DNA from: Anaerococcus sp. | GTDB taxonomy: Bacteria > Bacillota > Clostridia > Tissierellales > Peptoniphilaceae | Direction: 5' to 3' | DNA length: 22,402 bases | Assembly: GCF_030825785.1 (NCBI RefSeq) | Contig: NZ_JAPJPG010000026.1 | Span: 1-22,402, forward strand | In this document: positions 6,629 through 14,892 of the stretch, piece by piece | How the letters are laid out: each line of letters starts with the position of its first letter | Position numbering within the stretch: position 1 is the first letter of the stretch | The notes under the pieces: model-generated | Told to the model about the DNA's origin: nothing | Seen by the model: the letters and a program-made list of their open reading frames with translations, nothing else | The model's database searches: none | Program-made: the position numbers and the translations under genes

Positions 6629-8780
6629 CAATTACCTTCTCCATTTCTCCTATCCAGTAAGAAAGGTTGGTAAATCTTCTGTTAGACCTATTATTATCTA
6701 CCATAGTTTTTAGGATTTTCTTATTTCCTAAAAGGATTACGATTTTTCTAGCCCTTGTCACGCCTGTATAGAGGAGATTTCGCGTAAGAAGCATAGGTGC
6801 TACCTGCATCATAGGAATAATTACACAAGGAAATTCAGAGCCTTGAGACTTATGGATTGTAATAGCATATGAAAGGTCTAAATCTTTGATATCTTCTTTC
6901 TTATATCTTATTAATCGTCCATCGTCAAATCTTACATCAAGACTCTCATCGATCTTATCAATATCTTCTATAATGCCTATATCACCGTTATATACACCTT
7001 CTTCATAACCATCTCCATTATTAATCGCCCTAAGATCATAATTGTTTCTAACTTGCATGACCTTATCATGTAGTTTGAATATTCTATTATTTATTTTTAG
7101 TGAGGTTTTTTCCTTATTAATAGATTCTTGAATATTATCATTAATATTAACTACACCCCAATCAGTTTTCTTTGTCGGAGATAGGATTTGTATGTCTTTA
7201 ATCGGATCAAAATCATAATATTTAGGAAGTCTCTCTTTCATTAGGGATAACAAAACTGGAAGAAAGTCAGAAGTCCTCGTATCAATAAAGAAGAAATCTT
7301 TGTCTTTTTCATTTAAAATTGGGTATTTTCCTTCATTAATCCTATGGGCATTTACTATGATGTTTGACTTACCTGCCTGCCTAAATATTTTCTTAAGTCT
7401 GACAGACTCAATACTGGTCTTTAATATATCCTTTAAAACATTGCCCGGTCCTACCGAAGGAAGCTGATCGCTATCTCCAACGAGGATTATTGCAGTCTTC
7501 TCACCAATGGCTGCCATCAAGTTTTTCATTAGGAAGATATCGACCATACTGGTCTCATCAACTATAATATAGTCTTTGTCTATAGGATTTTCCTCGTTAA
7601 ACTCAGCTACAACTTCATCAGGTCTTATACCCAAAAGTCTATGGATAGTATAGGCATCTTCTCCTGTCGATTCCATAATCCTCTTGGCAGCTCTTCCTGT
7701 AGGTGCGGTCAAAGCATATGAGAGACCATTTTGGGATAAAATTTTACAAATAGCATTGATAATAGTGGTCTTTCCTGTACCAGGACCTCCAGTTATAACA
7801 AGAGCCATGGACTCAAAGGCCTTTTCTATTGCTATTTTTTGCTCATCAGAGAACACAGAAAGATCATAGTCAATTTTTATATCAAAATTATATTTTTCAT
7901 TTATTTTACTTGCTATTGCCATTGCAACTGATTTTTCTGCCTTAAGAAGATTAGAACTATAGATATAGTTGATATTTTCAATTTCTACCAAAACTAATTT
8001 ACCAGAAATTATATCATCATTAATTACTTCTTTTATTCTTCCTTCTTCAAGTTTCAAAAGATTGGCTGATTTTTGGGACAGAGTATTGTATTTAAGACAA
8101 GTATGACCGTTAAATTCCGCCTCTGTGTTTAATATGTAGTAGACTCCTGCAGAAATCCTAAACTTAGATGTAAGATCCATCTGCATATTAAATGCTATAT
8201 TATCGGCCATAGTAAAACCTACCCCTCTGATATCTTCTATTAATTTGTAGGGATTGGCCTTTACAACATCTACTGTCGATTCGCCATACTTTTTATAAAT
8301 TTTCATAGATAAATTGTATGATAGATTCAAGCCTTGGAGGTATTCTATTGTCCTTCTAGAATCTCTCGTTTCTTCTGCAGAAAGCTTTATATCTTCTAGT
8401 TTCTTCTTGCCAATCCCATCTACTTTTAATAGCTTATCTGGATCGTTGTAGACGATGTCAACAGAATCCTTGCCAAAAACCTCAAAGATAGCACGGGCAG
8501 TTTTTTTGCCTATACCCTTAAGGTTACCTGAAGATAGGAATTTCACAACAGCTTCCTTGGAAGATGGCTTTACAAGTCTTATAGTAGAAATTTTAAATTG
8601 CTCACCATATTTGTCGTGATAGACTATATCTCCTTCCATCTCGACATTATCGCCCTCATTAAAAAAAGGCATAGTCCCAACACAAGTTATATCAGAATCT
8701 GGAGTGTCTACAGCCATAATCGTGTATCCATTCTCGTCGTTTCTAAATATAATGTTGGTAACTATGCCTTTAATCTTCAT
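6621..8780 (-). CDS. recD2: RecD2-like ATP-dependent DNA helicase (YrrC family)
   Basis: RecD2 is a 5'-3' superfamily 1B helicase found in bacteria without RecBC partners and linked to repair and replication-fork stability. The 719-residue protein has an N-terminal OB-like region (1-75), tandem helix-hairpin-helix segments (LKGIGKKTA near 87, VDGIGKKKL near 120, IRGVGFTMA near 184), Walker A GGPGTGKTT (331-339), motif Ia TAPTGRAAKR, Walker B VDETSMVD (407-414), motif III GDSDQLPSVG, and the C-terminal ITIHKSQGSEF and LYTGVTRAR motifs. That N-terminal extension separates RecD2 from RecBCD RecD. The ATG has a modest AGGAAA ribosome site and lies 11 bases after murA. comF overlaps its end. Identification is firm. 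Confidence 0.95.
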   Translation of the reverse strand: MKIKGIVTNIIFRNDENGYTIMAVDTPDSDITCVGTMPFFNEGDNVEMEGDIVYHDKYGEQFKISTIRLVKPSSKEAVVKFLSSGNLKGIGKKTARAIFEVFGKDSVDIVYNDPDKLLKVDGIGKKKLEDIKLSAEETRDSRRTIEYLQGLNLSYNLSMKIYKKYGESTVDVVKANPYKLIEDIRGVGFTMADNIAFNMQMDLTSKFRISAGVYYILNTEAEFNGHTCLKYNTLSQKSANLLKLEEGRIKEVINDDIISGKLVLVEIENINYIYSSNLLKAEKSVAMAIASKINEKYNFDIKIDYDLSVFSDEQKIAIEKAFESMALVITGGPGTGKTTIINAICKILSQNGLSYALTAPTGRAAKRIMESTGEDAYTIHRLLGIRPDEVVAEFNEENPIDKDYIIVDETSMVDIFLMKNLMAAIGEKTAIILVGDSDQLPSVGPGNVLKDILKTSIESVRLKKIFRQAGKSNIIVNAHRINEGKYPILNEKDKDFFFIDTRTSDFLPVLLSLMKERLPKYYDFDPIKDIQILSPTKKTDWGVVNINDNIQESINKEKTSLKINNRIFKLHDKVMQVRNNYDLRAINNGDGYEEGVYNGDIGIIEDIDKIDESLDVRFDDGRLIRYKKEDIKDLDLSYAITIHKSQGSEFPCVIIPMMQVAPMLLTRNLLYTGVTRARKIVILLGNKKILKTMVDNNRSNRRFTNLSYWIGEMEKVIDD

Positions 8781-8791
8781 TTTATTTCCTA

Positions 8792-10066
8792 TTAATCAAC
8801 TGTAACTCTTTTGATATCTGCTCCAAGCTTAGTCAACTTATCGACAAGGTTGCTATAACCTCTATCTATATGATAAATCTCAGAAACTCTGGTTTCTCCC
8901 TCAGCGACAAGGCCTGCCATAACAAGGGCTGCCCCAGCTCTTAGGTCTGTTGCCTTTACACTTGCTCCATGAAGTTTCTCCACGCCCGCAATAGTTGCTC
9001 TATTGCCAGAGGTTGCTATGGCTGCACCCATCTTAGATAGCTCTTCTACGTGCATAAACCTATTCTCGAATACAGTTTCTTGAATCCTGCTTTCTCCGTC
9101 ACTTAAGGTTAAAAGAGACATAAACTGTGCCTGGACATCTGTAGGAAATCCTGGATATGGTAGGGTTTGGATATTAGTTGCCTTGAGTCTATTTGGAGCC
9201 TTGACAAAGATAATATCTTCTTCTTCAATTTCTTCAACATCTGCACCTATTTCAATAAGTTTTGCTATAACTGGTCTAATGTGAGATCCTATTACATTAG
9301 TAATCTTCACATCTCCCCTAGTCATAGCTGCTGCTAGCATGTAAGTTGCTGCTTCTATCCTATCAGGTATTATCGTGTGTCTGGTACCTGTAAGCTTTTC
9401 TACCCCAGTAATAGTAATTGTCGAAGTTCCTGCTCCCTTAATCTTTGCTCCCATTTTGGATAGAAAAGAAGCAAGATCTACTATTTCTGGCTCCTTCGCT
9501 GCGTTTTCGATTATTGTTTCGCCTTCTGCAAGAGTAGCTGCCATGATAATATTTTGAGTCGCACCAACTGAAGGGAAATCTAAATAAATTTCATCACCAA
9601 TAAGACCTTCATTTGCTTCTATTGCAATCTCATCATCATTTATCCTAGTATCTGCACCCAAGGCATTGAAGCCCTTAAGGTGAAGGTCAATAGGCCTTGA
9701 ACCGATATTACAACCACCTGGTGCTCTTGTATATGCTTTATGAAATCTTGAAAGAAGTGGACCCATAACCACAAAGGATGCACGCATCTTATCCATAAGC
9801 TCATAAGGGGTCTCACAGGTATTAATTCCACTTGAATCTATCCTCAAGCTGCTTTTATCTATATATTCTACCTTAGAACCTAGATGTTTGAGTACATCTA
9901 CCATTATCTCAACATCCTTAAGCTCTGGAACACCGTCTAAGATTATTTCTTCAGTACCTAAAACACAAGCAGCTAGTATTGGCAGGGCAGAGTTTTTGGC
10001 ACCGGAGATTTCTACCTTTCCCTTAAGTGGTCCATTTGAATTTATTATTAATATCTCTTTAGTCAT
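8792..10066 (-). CDS. murA: UDP-N-acetylglucosamine 1-carboxyvinyltransferase
   Basis: MurA adds enolpyruvate from PEP to UDP-GlcNAc, the first committed step of peptidoglycan synthesis in the cytoplasm. The 424 residues are full length for the inside-out alpha/beta barrel. Lys24 is in SGAKNSALPI. The mobile loop RAPGGCNIGSRP carries catalytic Cys119, the residue that fosfomycin alkylates, so the enzyme is the usual Cys form, not the Asp form that resists the drug. FPTDVQAQ and the C-terminal DLRAGAALV and DRGY motifs are present. The ATG has AAGGAC just upstream, overlapping the upp stop. Whether it is the MurAA or MurAB paralogue cannot be told from this window. In Bacillus a murA copy also lies near fba and rho, which fits this neighbourhood. 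Confidence 0.97.
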   Translation of the reverse strand: MTKEILIINSNGPLKGKVEISGAKNSALPILAACVLGTEEIILDGVPELKDVEIMVDVLKHLGSKVEYIDKSSLRIDSSGINTCETPYELMDKMRASFVVMGPLLSRFHKAYTRAPGGCNIGSRPIDLHLKGFNALGADTRINDDEIAIEANEGLIGDEIYLDFPSVGATQNIIMAATLAEGETIIENAAKEPEIVDLASFLSKMGAKIKGAGTSTITITGVEKLTGTRHTIIPDRIEAATYMLAAAMTRGDVKITNVIGSHIRPVIAKLIEIGADVEEIEEEDIIFVKAPNRLKATNIQTLPYPGFPTDVQAQFMSLLTLSDGESRIQETVFENRFMHVEELSKMGAAIATSGNRATIAGVEKLHGASVKATDLRAGAALVMAGLVAEGETRVSEIYHIDRGYSNLVDKLTKLGADIKRVTVD

Positions 10067-10075
10067 CTTAAGTCC

Positions 10076-10705
10076 TTATTTTGTTCCGAATAATCTGTCT
10101 CCAGCATCTCCTAAACCTGGGACAATATAACCATTTTCGTTGAGATTATCATCCATTTGGGCTACGAAAATATCTACATCTTCGTGTTTTTCTTGGATAG
10201 CTTTTATTCCCTCTGGTGCTGCTATTATACAAAGGAGCTTGATTGACTTGCATCCTCTTTCCTTTAGTCTTTCTACAGCATCATTTACTGACCCACCTGT
10301 CGCAACCATTGGATCTACTACCAAAATATCTCTGTTACCAATATCATTTGGGAGTTTACAGTAATATTCAACAGGCTCTAGAGTCTCCTCATTTCTGTAC
10401 ATTCCAATATGACCGATTTTAGCTGCTGGAAGTACTTCAAGAACTCCATCAACCATACCAAGTCCTGCTCTTAGAATTGGAACTACGGCTTGTTTTTTAC
10501 CTGCTAATCTGTATCCTGTTGTCTTTGCAATAGGTGTTTCCATTTCAAATTCTTCAAGGCTTAAATCCTTGCTTGCTTCATAAGCGAGAATCATTGCAAT
10601 CTCTGTTACTAAAGATCTAAACTCATTAGCACCTGTATTTTTATCTCTTAAAATTGTTATCTTGTGTTTAATTACTGGATGATCTAGTACATTTACTTTT
10701 CCCAT
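10076..10705 (-). CDS. upp: Uracil phosphoribosyltransferase
   Basis: Upp salvages uracil by joining it to PRPP to make UMP. The 209-residue protein is full length. Signatures are RAGLGM (79-84), the PRPP loop VVDPMVATGGS (129-139), and the C-terminal uracil-binding stretch GYIVPGLGDAGDR (192-204). The ATG has a perfect AGGAGG site four bases upstream (10710-10715), overlapping the end of sua5. murA follows after 9 bases. Association of upp with sua5 and prfA is a conserved Firmicutes arrangement, without an obvious biochemical link. No PyrR-type or purine leader is visible upstream, since it sits inside the operon. Confidence 0.97.
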   Translation of the reverse strand: MGKVNVLDHPVIKHKITILRDKNTGANEFRSLVTEIAMILAYEASKDLSLEEFEMETPIAKTTGYRLAGKKQAVVPILRAGLGMVDGVLEVLPAAKIGHIGMYRNEETLEPVEYYCKLPNDIGNRDILVVDPMVATGGSVNDAVERLKERGCKSIKLLCIIAAPEGIKAIQEKHEDVDIFVAQMDDNLNENGYIVPGLGDAGDRLFGTK

Positions 10706-10713
10706 ATGCCCTC

Positions 10714-11748
10714 CTATAAATATTCTATATTGCCTGAGGCAGATTTTTTCATTCTATTCATTATACTCTTACCCAAGTTATTATCCATTACACCTTCGGC
10801 TAGTATAAGATCTACTTTTAATTTATCCATTTTCCTAAGTGCTGTAAAAAGCACATGGCTCATTTGACTTAAGTCACTTCTATCGCCAAAAGAAATCCTC
10901 TCAAATCCATCAAATCTTTCCATATCATCTCCAAAGACCAAAACTCCGACTTTGATTCCCTTGTTTTGGTACTCCCTGGCCTTTTTATAAATAAAATCAG
11001 AAGCCCTATCTCCTACATAAATCTGCATTCTAGCTTTAGGAGCATAGTGCTTATATTTTTGTCCTGGCGATTTAGGAATCTTATTATCATCAACTAAGGC
11101 ATCATCTAAAACTACATTAGGAAGAATTTCTTTAATATATTCCAAAGTGTAGAAACCAGGCCTTAAGATTGTCGGTATTTCTTCTGACATGTCAATCACA
11201 GTCGATTCTATTCCTATATTACAATCGCCACCATCTACAATCAATGGAATCTTGCCATTAAGATCATAGTAGCAGTCACTAGCATTTGTAGGAGATGGTC
11301 TACCGGATATATTAGCAGAAGGAGCCGCAATAGGAAGATTAGCTTCATCTATTATTCTTCTAGCGATTTCATCAACTGGAAATCTAATAGCTACTGTATC
11401 TCCACCTGCAGTTACAACTTCTGGAATAATCTTTGATTTTTTGAAAATCATAGTCAATGGTCCTGGCCATAAAGTCATAAGCTTTTTGGCATCATCACTT
11501 ACATCTTCCACTAGATTATATAACATTTCTTTATTAGAAATATGTAAAATTAGAGGATTATCAGCTGGCCTTTTCTTAGTTTTGAAAATATTTAGACAAG
11601 CCCTACCGTCTAATCCATTTGCCCCAAGTCCATAAACGGTCTCAGTTGGAATAGCTACAAGCTCGCCTTGTCTAAGAAGACTTGCAGCCTTTTTAATACT
11701 TTCATCATCTATGTTTTCTCTATCAATCTTTAAAACTTCTGTTTCCAT
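10714..11748 (-). CDS. sua5: Threonylcarbamoyl-AMP synthase, two-domain Sua5
   Basis: Sua5/YwlC makes threonylcarbamoyl-AMP from threonine, bicarbonate and ATP, the activated donor for t6A37 in ANN-decoding tRNAs. From the ATG at 11748 the protein is 344 residues: an N-terminal YrdC domain (about 5-200) with IPTETVYGLGANGLD, the KxR motif in KTKKRPADNPL, and SANISGRPSPT, then a linker PKSPGQKYKHYAPKA and the C-terminal Sua5 domain. The open frame extends to a GTG at 11763 that overlaps the exporter gene stop (TGA 11760-11762); I prefer the ATG because its N-terminus aligns better with the family, though its ribosome site (AAAGAAG) is weak. upp begins 8 bases downstream. Confidence 0.93.
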   Translation of the reverse strand: METEVLKIDRENIDDESIKKAASLLRQGELVAIPTETVYGLGANGLDGRACLNIFKTKKRPADNPLILHISNKEMLYNLVEDVSDDAKKLMTLWPGPLTMIFKKSKIIPEVVTAGGDTVAIRFPVDEIARRIIDEANLPIAAPSANISGRPSPTNASDCYYDLNGKIPLIVDGGDCNIGIESTVIDMSEEIPTILRPGFYTLEYIKEILPNVVLDDALVDDNKIPKSPGQKYKHYAPKARMQIYVGDRASDFIYKKAREYQNKGIKVGVLVFGDDMERFDGFERISFGDRSDLSQMSHVLFTALRKMDKLKVDLILAEGVMDNNLGKSIMNRMKKSASGNIEYL

Positions 11749-11759
11749 TACATCTTCTT

Positions 11760-12695
11760 TCACTTATCATCTATTACACAATAGGTTGGATCCATGTGAA
11801 TTGTTATCTCGACTTTTGTCCTAGCGTAGATTTCACTTTCTATCTTATCGATTTGTCTATGGACAACTTCTACAGTTAAGTTAGCTGGAACTTCCACATG
11901 GACAGACCCCTCCATCCTTCCTTTGCCATATTCATGAATTTGTAAATCATGATATCCAATTACCAGATCACTTTCCATAATTATCTGATCAATTTTCTTT
12001 TCTATCTCACTATCGACCCTTTTTCCAAGAAGGATTGCCGTAGTATCTTTAAACATCTCGAGTCCTGGATAGAATACAAAAAATGAAATTATAATACCCA
12101 TAATTGCATCGACATTAAAGCTTACATAACTTTGTATAATTGAACCAACAAGGATTGCGCTTGTCGCTATTATATCATTTCTCGCATCGAGCATTACCCC
12201 TAAGTTTAATTCGCTATCGAGACTCTTATAAAGCTTCTTATTTAATAGATAAATGTAAACTTTGAAGGCATTACTAAGGAGTAGTATTACTAAAGTTAGT
12301 AGACTTAGCCCGTAAAAGCTATTGTCGCTAAAGCTTTTTACAGAGTTTACAAAAAGAGTGATTCCTACATATATAATTACTATAGAAACTAATAAGCTAA
12401 TTACATACTCACTTCTTCCATGACCGAAAGGATGTTCCTTATCGGCAGGTTTCTTGCTAATATTTGATCCAAAAAGCGCCATCAAAGATACTACAGAATC
12501 CGATAAGTTGTTAAAAGCATCATTTACTATAGCCTGAGAATGGATTACAAATCCTAGGCTTACCTTCATAATAAATAGCAATACATTTATAGCTATACCT
12601 ATAGATGAAGATAGGGATATTAAAGAAAGTCTATAGGCAAAATCATCCATATTGGTGGATTTTTTGATAAACTTTCTCGATAAGAATTCAAACAA
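11760..12695 (-). CDS. Cation diffusion facilitator exporter, possibly manganese-type
   Basis: CDF proteins are inner-membrane dimers that export divalent metals in exchange for protons. The 311-residue protein has about six hydrophobic segments and a C-terminal cytoplasmic ferredoxin-like domain (from about 225) ending in EITIHMDPT. The transport site reads HSQAIVNDAFNNLSD in helix 2 and LDARNDI in helix 5, i.e. DxxxN and DxxxD. Zinc exporters usually have HxxxD at these places, while DxxxD in helix 5 is typical of the manganese/iron groups, so Mn export is my inference. The start is TTG (12693-12695) with GAGGA 8 bases upstream at the end of prfA; the first ATG in frame, 15 codons in, is an alternative. 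It is packed between prfA and sua5 with 1 base and overlapping ends. Confidence 0.92.
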   Translation of the reverse strand: MFEFLSRKFIKKSTNMDDFAYRLSLISLSSSIGIAINVLLFIMKVSLGFVIHSQAIVNDAFNNLSDSVVSLMALFGSNISKKPADKEHPFGHGRSEYVISLLVSIVIIYVGITLFVNSVKSFSDNSFYGLSLLTLVILLLSNAFKVYIYLLNKKLYKSLDSELNLGVMLDARNDIIATSAILVGSIIQSYVSFNVDAIMGIIISFFVFYPGLEMFKDTTAILLGKRVDSEIEKKIDQIIMESDLVIGYHDLQIHEYGKGRMEGSVHVEVPANLTVEVVHRQIDKIESEIYARTKVEITIHMDPTYCVIDDK

Positions 12696-12696
12696 T

Positions 12697-13773
12697 CTAT
12701 TCTTCCTCGCCTATTTTCTCTAATTTTCTAGTTTGATCTTCGGCAATTAAGGAATCTATCATTTCTCCTATATTACCATTTAGGAAGTCATCTAATTGAT
12801 AAATCGTCTTGTTTATCCTATGGTCTGTGATTCTTCCTTGAGGGAAATTGTAAGTCCTAATTCTTTCTGACCTGTCACCAGTACCGACTTGGCTTTTTCT
12901 ATTATCAGCTATTTCCTTATTTCTCTTTTCTTCTTCAAGTTCATATATACGGGCTAGAAGAATCCTCATGGCCTTTTCTTTATTCTTGATTTGGCTTTTC
13001 TCATCTTGCATACTTACAACAATTCCTGTTGGAATATGGGTTAGCCTTACAGCAGAATCTGTTGTGTTTACTGATTGTCCACCATTTCCTGATGATCTAA
13101 ATACGTCTGTTCTTATATCATTAGGATCAAGCTCAACATCGACCTCGTCTACTTCTGGCAATACTGCAACTGTAGCTGTTGAAGTATGAATTCTACCACC
13201 TGATTCTGTTTCAGGAACTCTTTGAACTCTGTGAACTCCAGATTCATATTTAAATCTAGAATAGGCTCCCTCTCCTCTAATCATAAAGGTAGCTTCCTTG
13301 ATTCCACCGACACCTTGGCTGCTTACTTCAACGTCTTCTGTCTTGTAGCCTTCCTTGTCAGCATACATGTGATACATCCTATATAAGTCTCCAGCGAAAA
13401 GTCCTGCCTCGTCTCCACCAGCTCCTGGTCGTATTTCAACAATAACGTCTCTCGAATCGTTAGGGTCTTTTGGTATAAGGAGAATTTTCATCTCTTCCTT
13501 GTACTCTTCTAAGAGCTTCTCGTTTTCTTTTATTTCTTCTTTTAACATATCGACCATATCTTGATCGTCTGCTTCATTGATCAGCTCTTTGTTTTCTGCG
13601 ATTGTAGACTCAGAGTCTTTGATTTCGTCATATTTTTCAACTATTGGTTTTAGAGAATTGTACTCTCTAGTTATCTTAGTTAGTTTAGAAATATCTGCCA
13701 AAACCTCTGGATCGATCATTTTTTTCTCAAGATCCAAATAGTTTTCTTTTATATGTTCAATATTTTCAAACAT
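12697..13773 (-). CDS. prfA: Peptide chain release factor 1
   Basis: RF1 recognises UAA and UAG at the ribosomal A site and triggers release of the finished peptide. The 358 residues are full length. The coiled N-terminal domain covers about 1-100. The codon-reading PxT motif is PET (187-189), which marks RF1 and not RF2 (SPF). The universal GGQ is at 231-233; Gln233 is the target of PrmC, encoded immediately upstream. The ATG at 13771-13773 uses AAAGGA within the last codons of prmC as its ribosome site, three bases separating the genes, so the methylase and its substrate are coupled. The order prmC-prfA is the reverse of B. subtilis. RF2 is not in the window. Confidence 0.98.
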   Translation of the reverse strand: MFENIEHIKENYLDLEKKMIDPEVLADISKLTKITREYNSLKPIVEKYDEIKDSESTIAENKELINEADDQDMVDMLKEEIKENEKLLEEYKEEMKILLIPKDPNDSRDVIVEIRPGAGGDEAGLFAGDLYRMYHMYADKEGYKTEDVEVSSQGVGGIKEATFMIRGEGAYSRFKYESGVHRVQRVPETESGGRIHTSTATVAVLPEVDEVDVELDPNDIRTDVFRSSGNGGQSVNTTDSAVRLTHIPTGIVVSMQDEKSQIKNKEKAMRILLARIYELEEEKRNKEIADNRKSQVGTGDRSERIRTYNFPQGRITDHRINKTIYQLDDFLNGNIGEMIDSLIAEDQTRKLEKIGEEE

Positions 13774-13776
13774 CTT

Positions 13777-14571
13777 TTATCCTTTCTCAGCGATTATAAA
13801 TCGGTCAAAATCATTATAATCCTTCATACTTTTGATATTTTTAAAATCAGATTCGTTCAAAAGCTCACATATCCTTTGCTTTTGGTCATATCCAATTTCA
13901 AAAACAAGTCTTCCTCCATCGTTAAGATAAGAATTTGCTTCTTTTATTATTCTTCTATAGAAGTATAGGCCATCTTCACTTGCTAATAAAGCCGACTTTG
14001 GCTCATGGTACAATCTCTCATCTAACTTGTCATAATCAGTCTGATTTATATAGGGAGGATTCGATATTATTATATCAAATTTTTCTGAAATTTCCTCAAA
14101 CAAATCAGATTTTATAAAAGAAACGTTAGAAGCTTTTAATCTCTCTTTATTCTCCTGGGAAAGACTTAAAGCTTTATCTTCAATATCGCTACCTACAATT
14201 TCACTAGCAGGTAAATTTTTGCCAAGGCTAATCGCTATAGCTCCAGAACCAGTACCTATATCAAGTATTTTATCCTTCTTGTAGGAAGATTTTACTAAAA
14301 AGTCCAATATTATTTCCGTTTCAAATCTAGGTATAAGGGCTCTCTCATCTACCTTAAAATTAAGTCCATAAAATTCCCATTCTCCTATAGCGTACTGGAG
14401 AGGATAGCCCTTATTATATCTAGCTAGAATATCATCTAATTTTGAACTTACTTTGTCTTCAATCTCTTCCTCACTTCTTAGAATCACCGAGCTTTTATTT
14501 GTATCTAGAAGATAAGTTAGAGCGATAAGGCTAATATCATAATTTTTATCTAAATAATCTTTTATTTTCAT
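13777..14571 (-). CDS. prmC: Release factor glutamine methyltransferase
   Basis: PrmC uses SAM to N5-methylate the GGQ glutamine of release factors, raising termination efficiency. The 264-residue protein has a helical N-terminal substrate-binding domain (about 1-75), the turn-and-strand PRFETE (81-86), SAM motif DIGTGSG (104-110), and the catalytic NPPY (171-174). These features and the neighbouring prfA make the call firm. The start ATG (14569-14571) has no recognisable ribosome site: the preceding bases are A/T only and come directly from the rpmE terminator tail, 11 bases away. There is no room for a normal promoter after that hairpin. Expression therefore probably needs read-through plus A/U-rich, SD-independent initiation, or a very short leader from a TATAAA at 14574-14579. 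Confidence 0.95.
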   Translation of the reverse strand: MKIKDYLDKNYDISLIALTYLLDTNKSSVILRSEEEIEDKVSSKLDDILARYNKGYPLQYAIGEWEFYGLNFKVDERALIPRFETEIILDFLVKSSYKKDKILDIGTGSGAIAISLGKNLPASEIVGSDIEDKALSLSQENKERLKASNVSFIKSDLFEEISEKFDIIISNPPYINQTDYDKLDERLYHEPKSALLASEDGLYFYRRIIKEANSYLNDGGRLVFEIGYDQKQRICELLNESDFKNIKSMKDYNDFDRFIIAEKG

Positions 14572-14581
14572 TTTTTATACA

Positions 14582-14610
14582 TAAAAATAAGGTAAGTCGC
14601 CTTACCTTAT
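14582..14610 (-). terminator. Intrinsic terminator after rpmE, abutting prmC
   Basis: On the minus strand ATAAGGTAAG (14610-14601) and CTTACCTTAT (14596-14587) form a perfect 10-bp stem capped by a GCGA tetraloop of the stable GNRA class, followed by TTTTTA. It begins 9 bases after the rpmE stop and ends 11 bases before the prmC start. Confidence 0.88.
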
Positions 14611-14618
14611 AATTTCTA

Positions 14619-14822
14619 CTATTTTCTACCGTATTTTTTGTTAAATTTCTCAACGTTACCACCACGTTCAGCATTTCTTTGTTTTCCTGAATAGAATGGG
14701 TGACAATTGTTGCAAACTTCTACTTTGATTTCATCTTCAGTAGAACCTACAGTAAATTCATTCCCACATGAAATGCATGTTACTTTTGCTTGGTGATATT
14801 CTGGATGTAAGTCTTTTTTCAT
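14619..14822 (-). CDS. rpmE: 50S ribosomal protein L31, zinc-binding type
   Basis: L31 bridges the large and small ribosomal subunits. The protein from ATG 14820-14822 is 67 residues, normal for type A L31. It has the zinc ligands CISC (16-19) and CNNC (37-40), so it is the zinc-containing C+ form that Firmicutes swap for YtiA-type L31 under zinc starvation. HPFYSGKQ is the other family signature. A longer frame begins at 14855, but the predicted transcript starts near 14854, and AGGTG sits six bases before the ATG at 14822, so the shorter start is right. It has its own strong promoter (14861-14889) and its own terminator, and lies directly after rho as in B. subtilis. Confidence 0.96.
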   Translation of the reverse strand: MKKDLHPEYHQAKVTCISCGNEFTVGSTEDEIKVEVCNNCHPFYSGKQRNAERGGNVEKFNKKYGRK

Positions 14823-14860
14823 ATAACACCTCTTGTTTCTTCTTTCAATAAGCAATTAAT

Positions 14861-14889
14861 ATCATACCATCCGCCCTCAATTATTGCAA
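14861..14889 (-). promoter_or_regulatory. Strong extended -10 promoter for rpmE
   Basis: Minus strand TTGCAA (14889-14884), 17-base spacer, TGG then TATGAT (14866-14861). The TGn directly before the -10 makes it an extended -10 promoter. It starts four bases after the rho stop and no rho terminator is visible in between. It separates rpmE output from rho and feeds the prmC-comF genes if the rpmE terminator leaks. Confidence 0.8.
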
Positions 14890-14892
14890 GCC

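Noticed and set aside
14823..14855. Upstream extension of rpmE (start at 14855)
   Set aside because: The predicted transcript start is near 14854, the added residues do not belong to L31, and a good ribosome site precedes the ATG at 14822.
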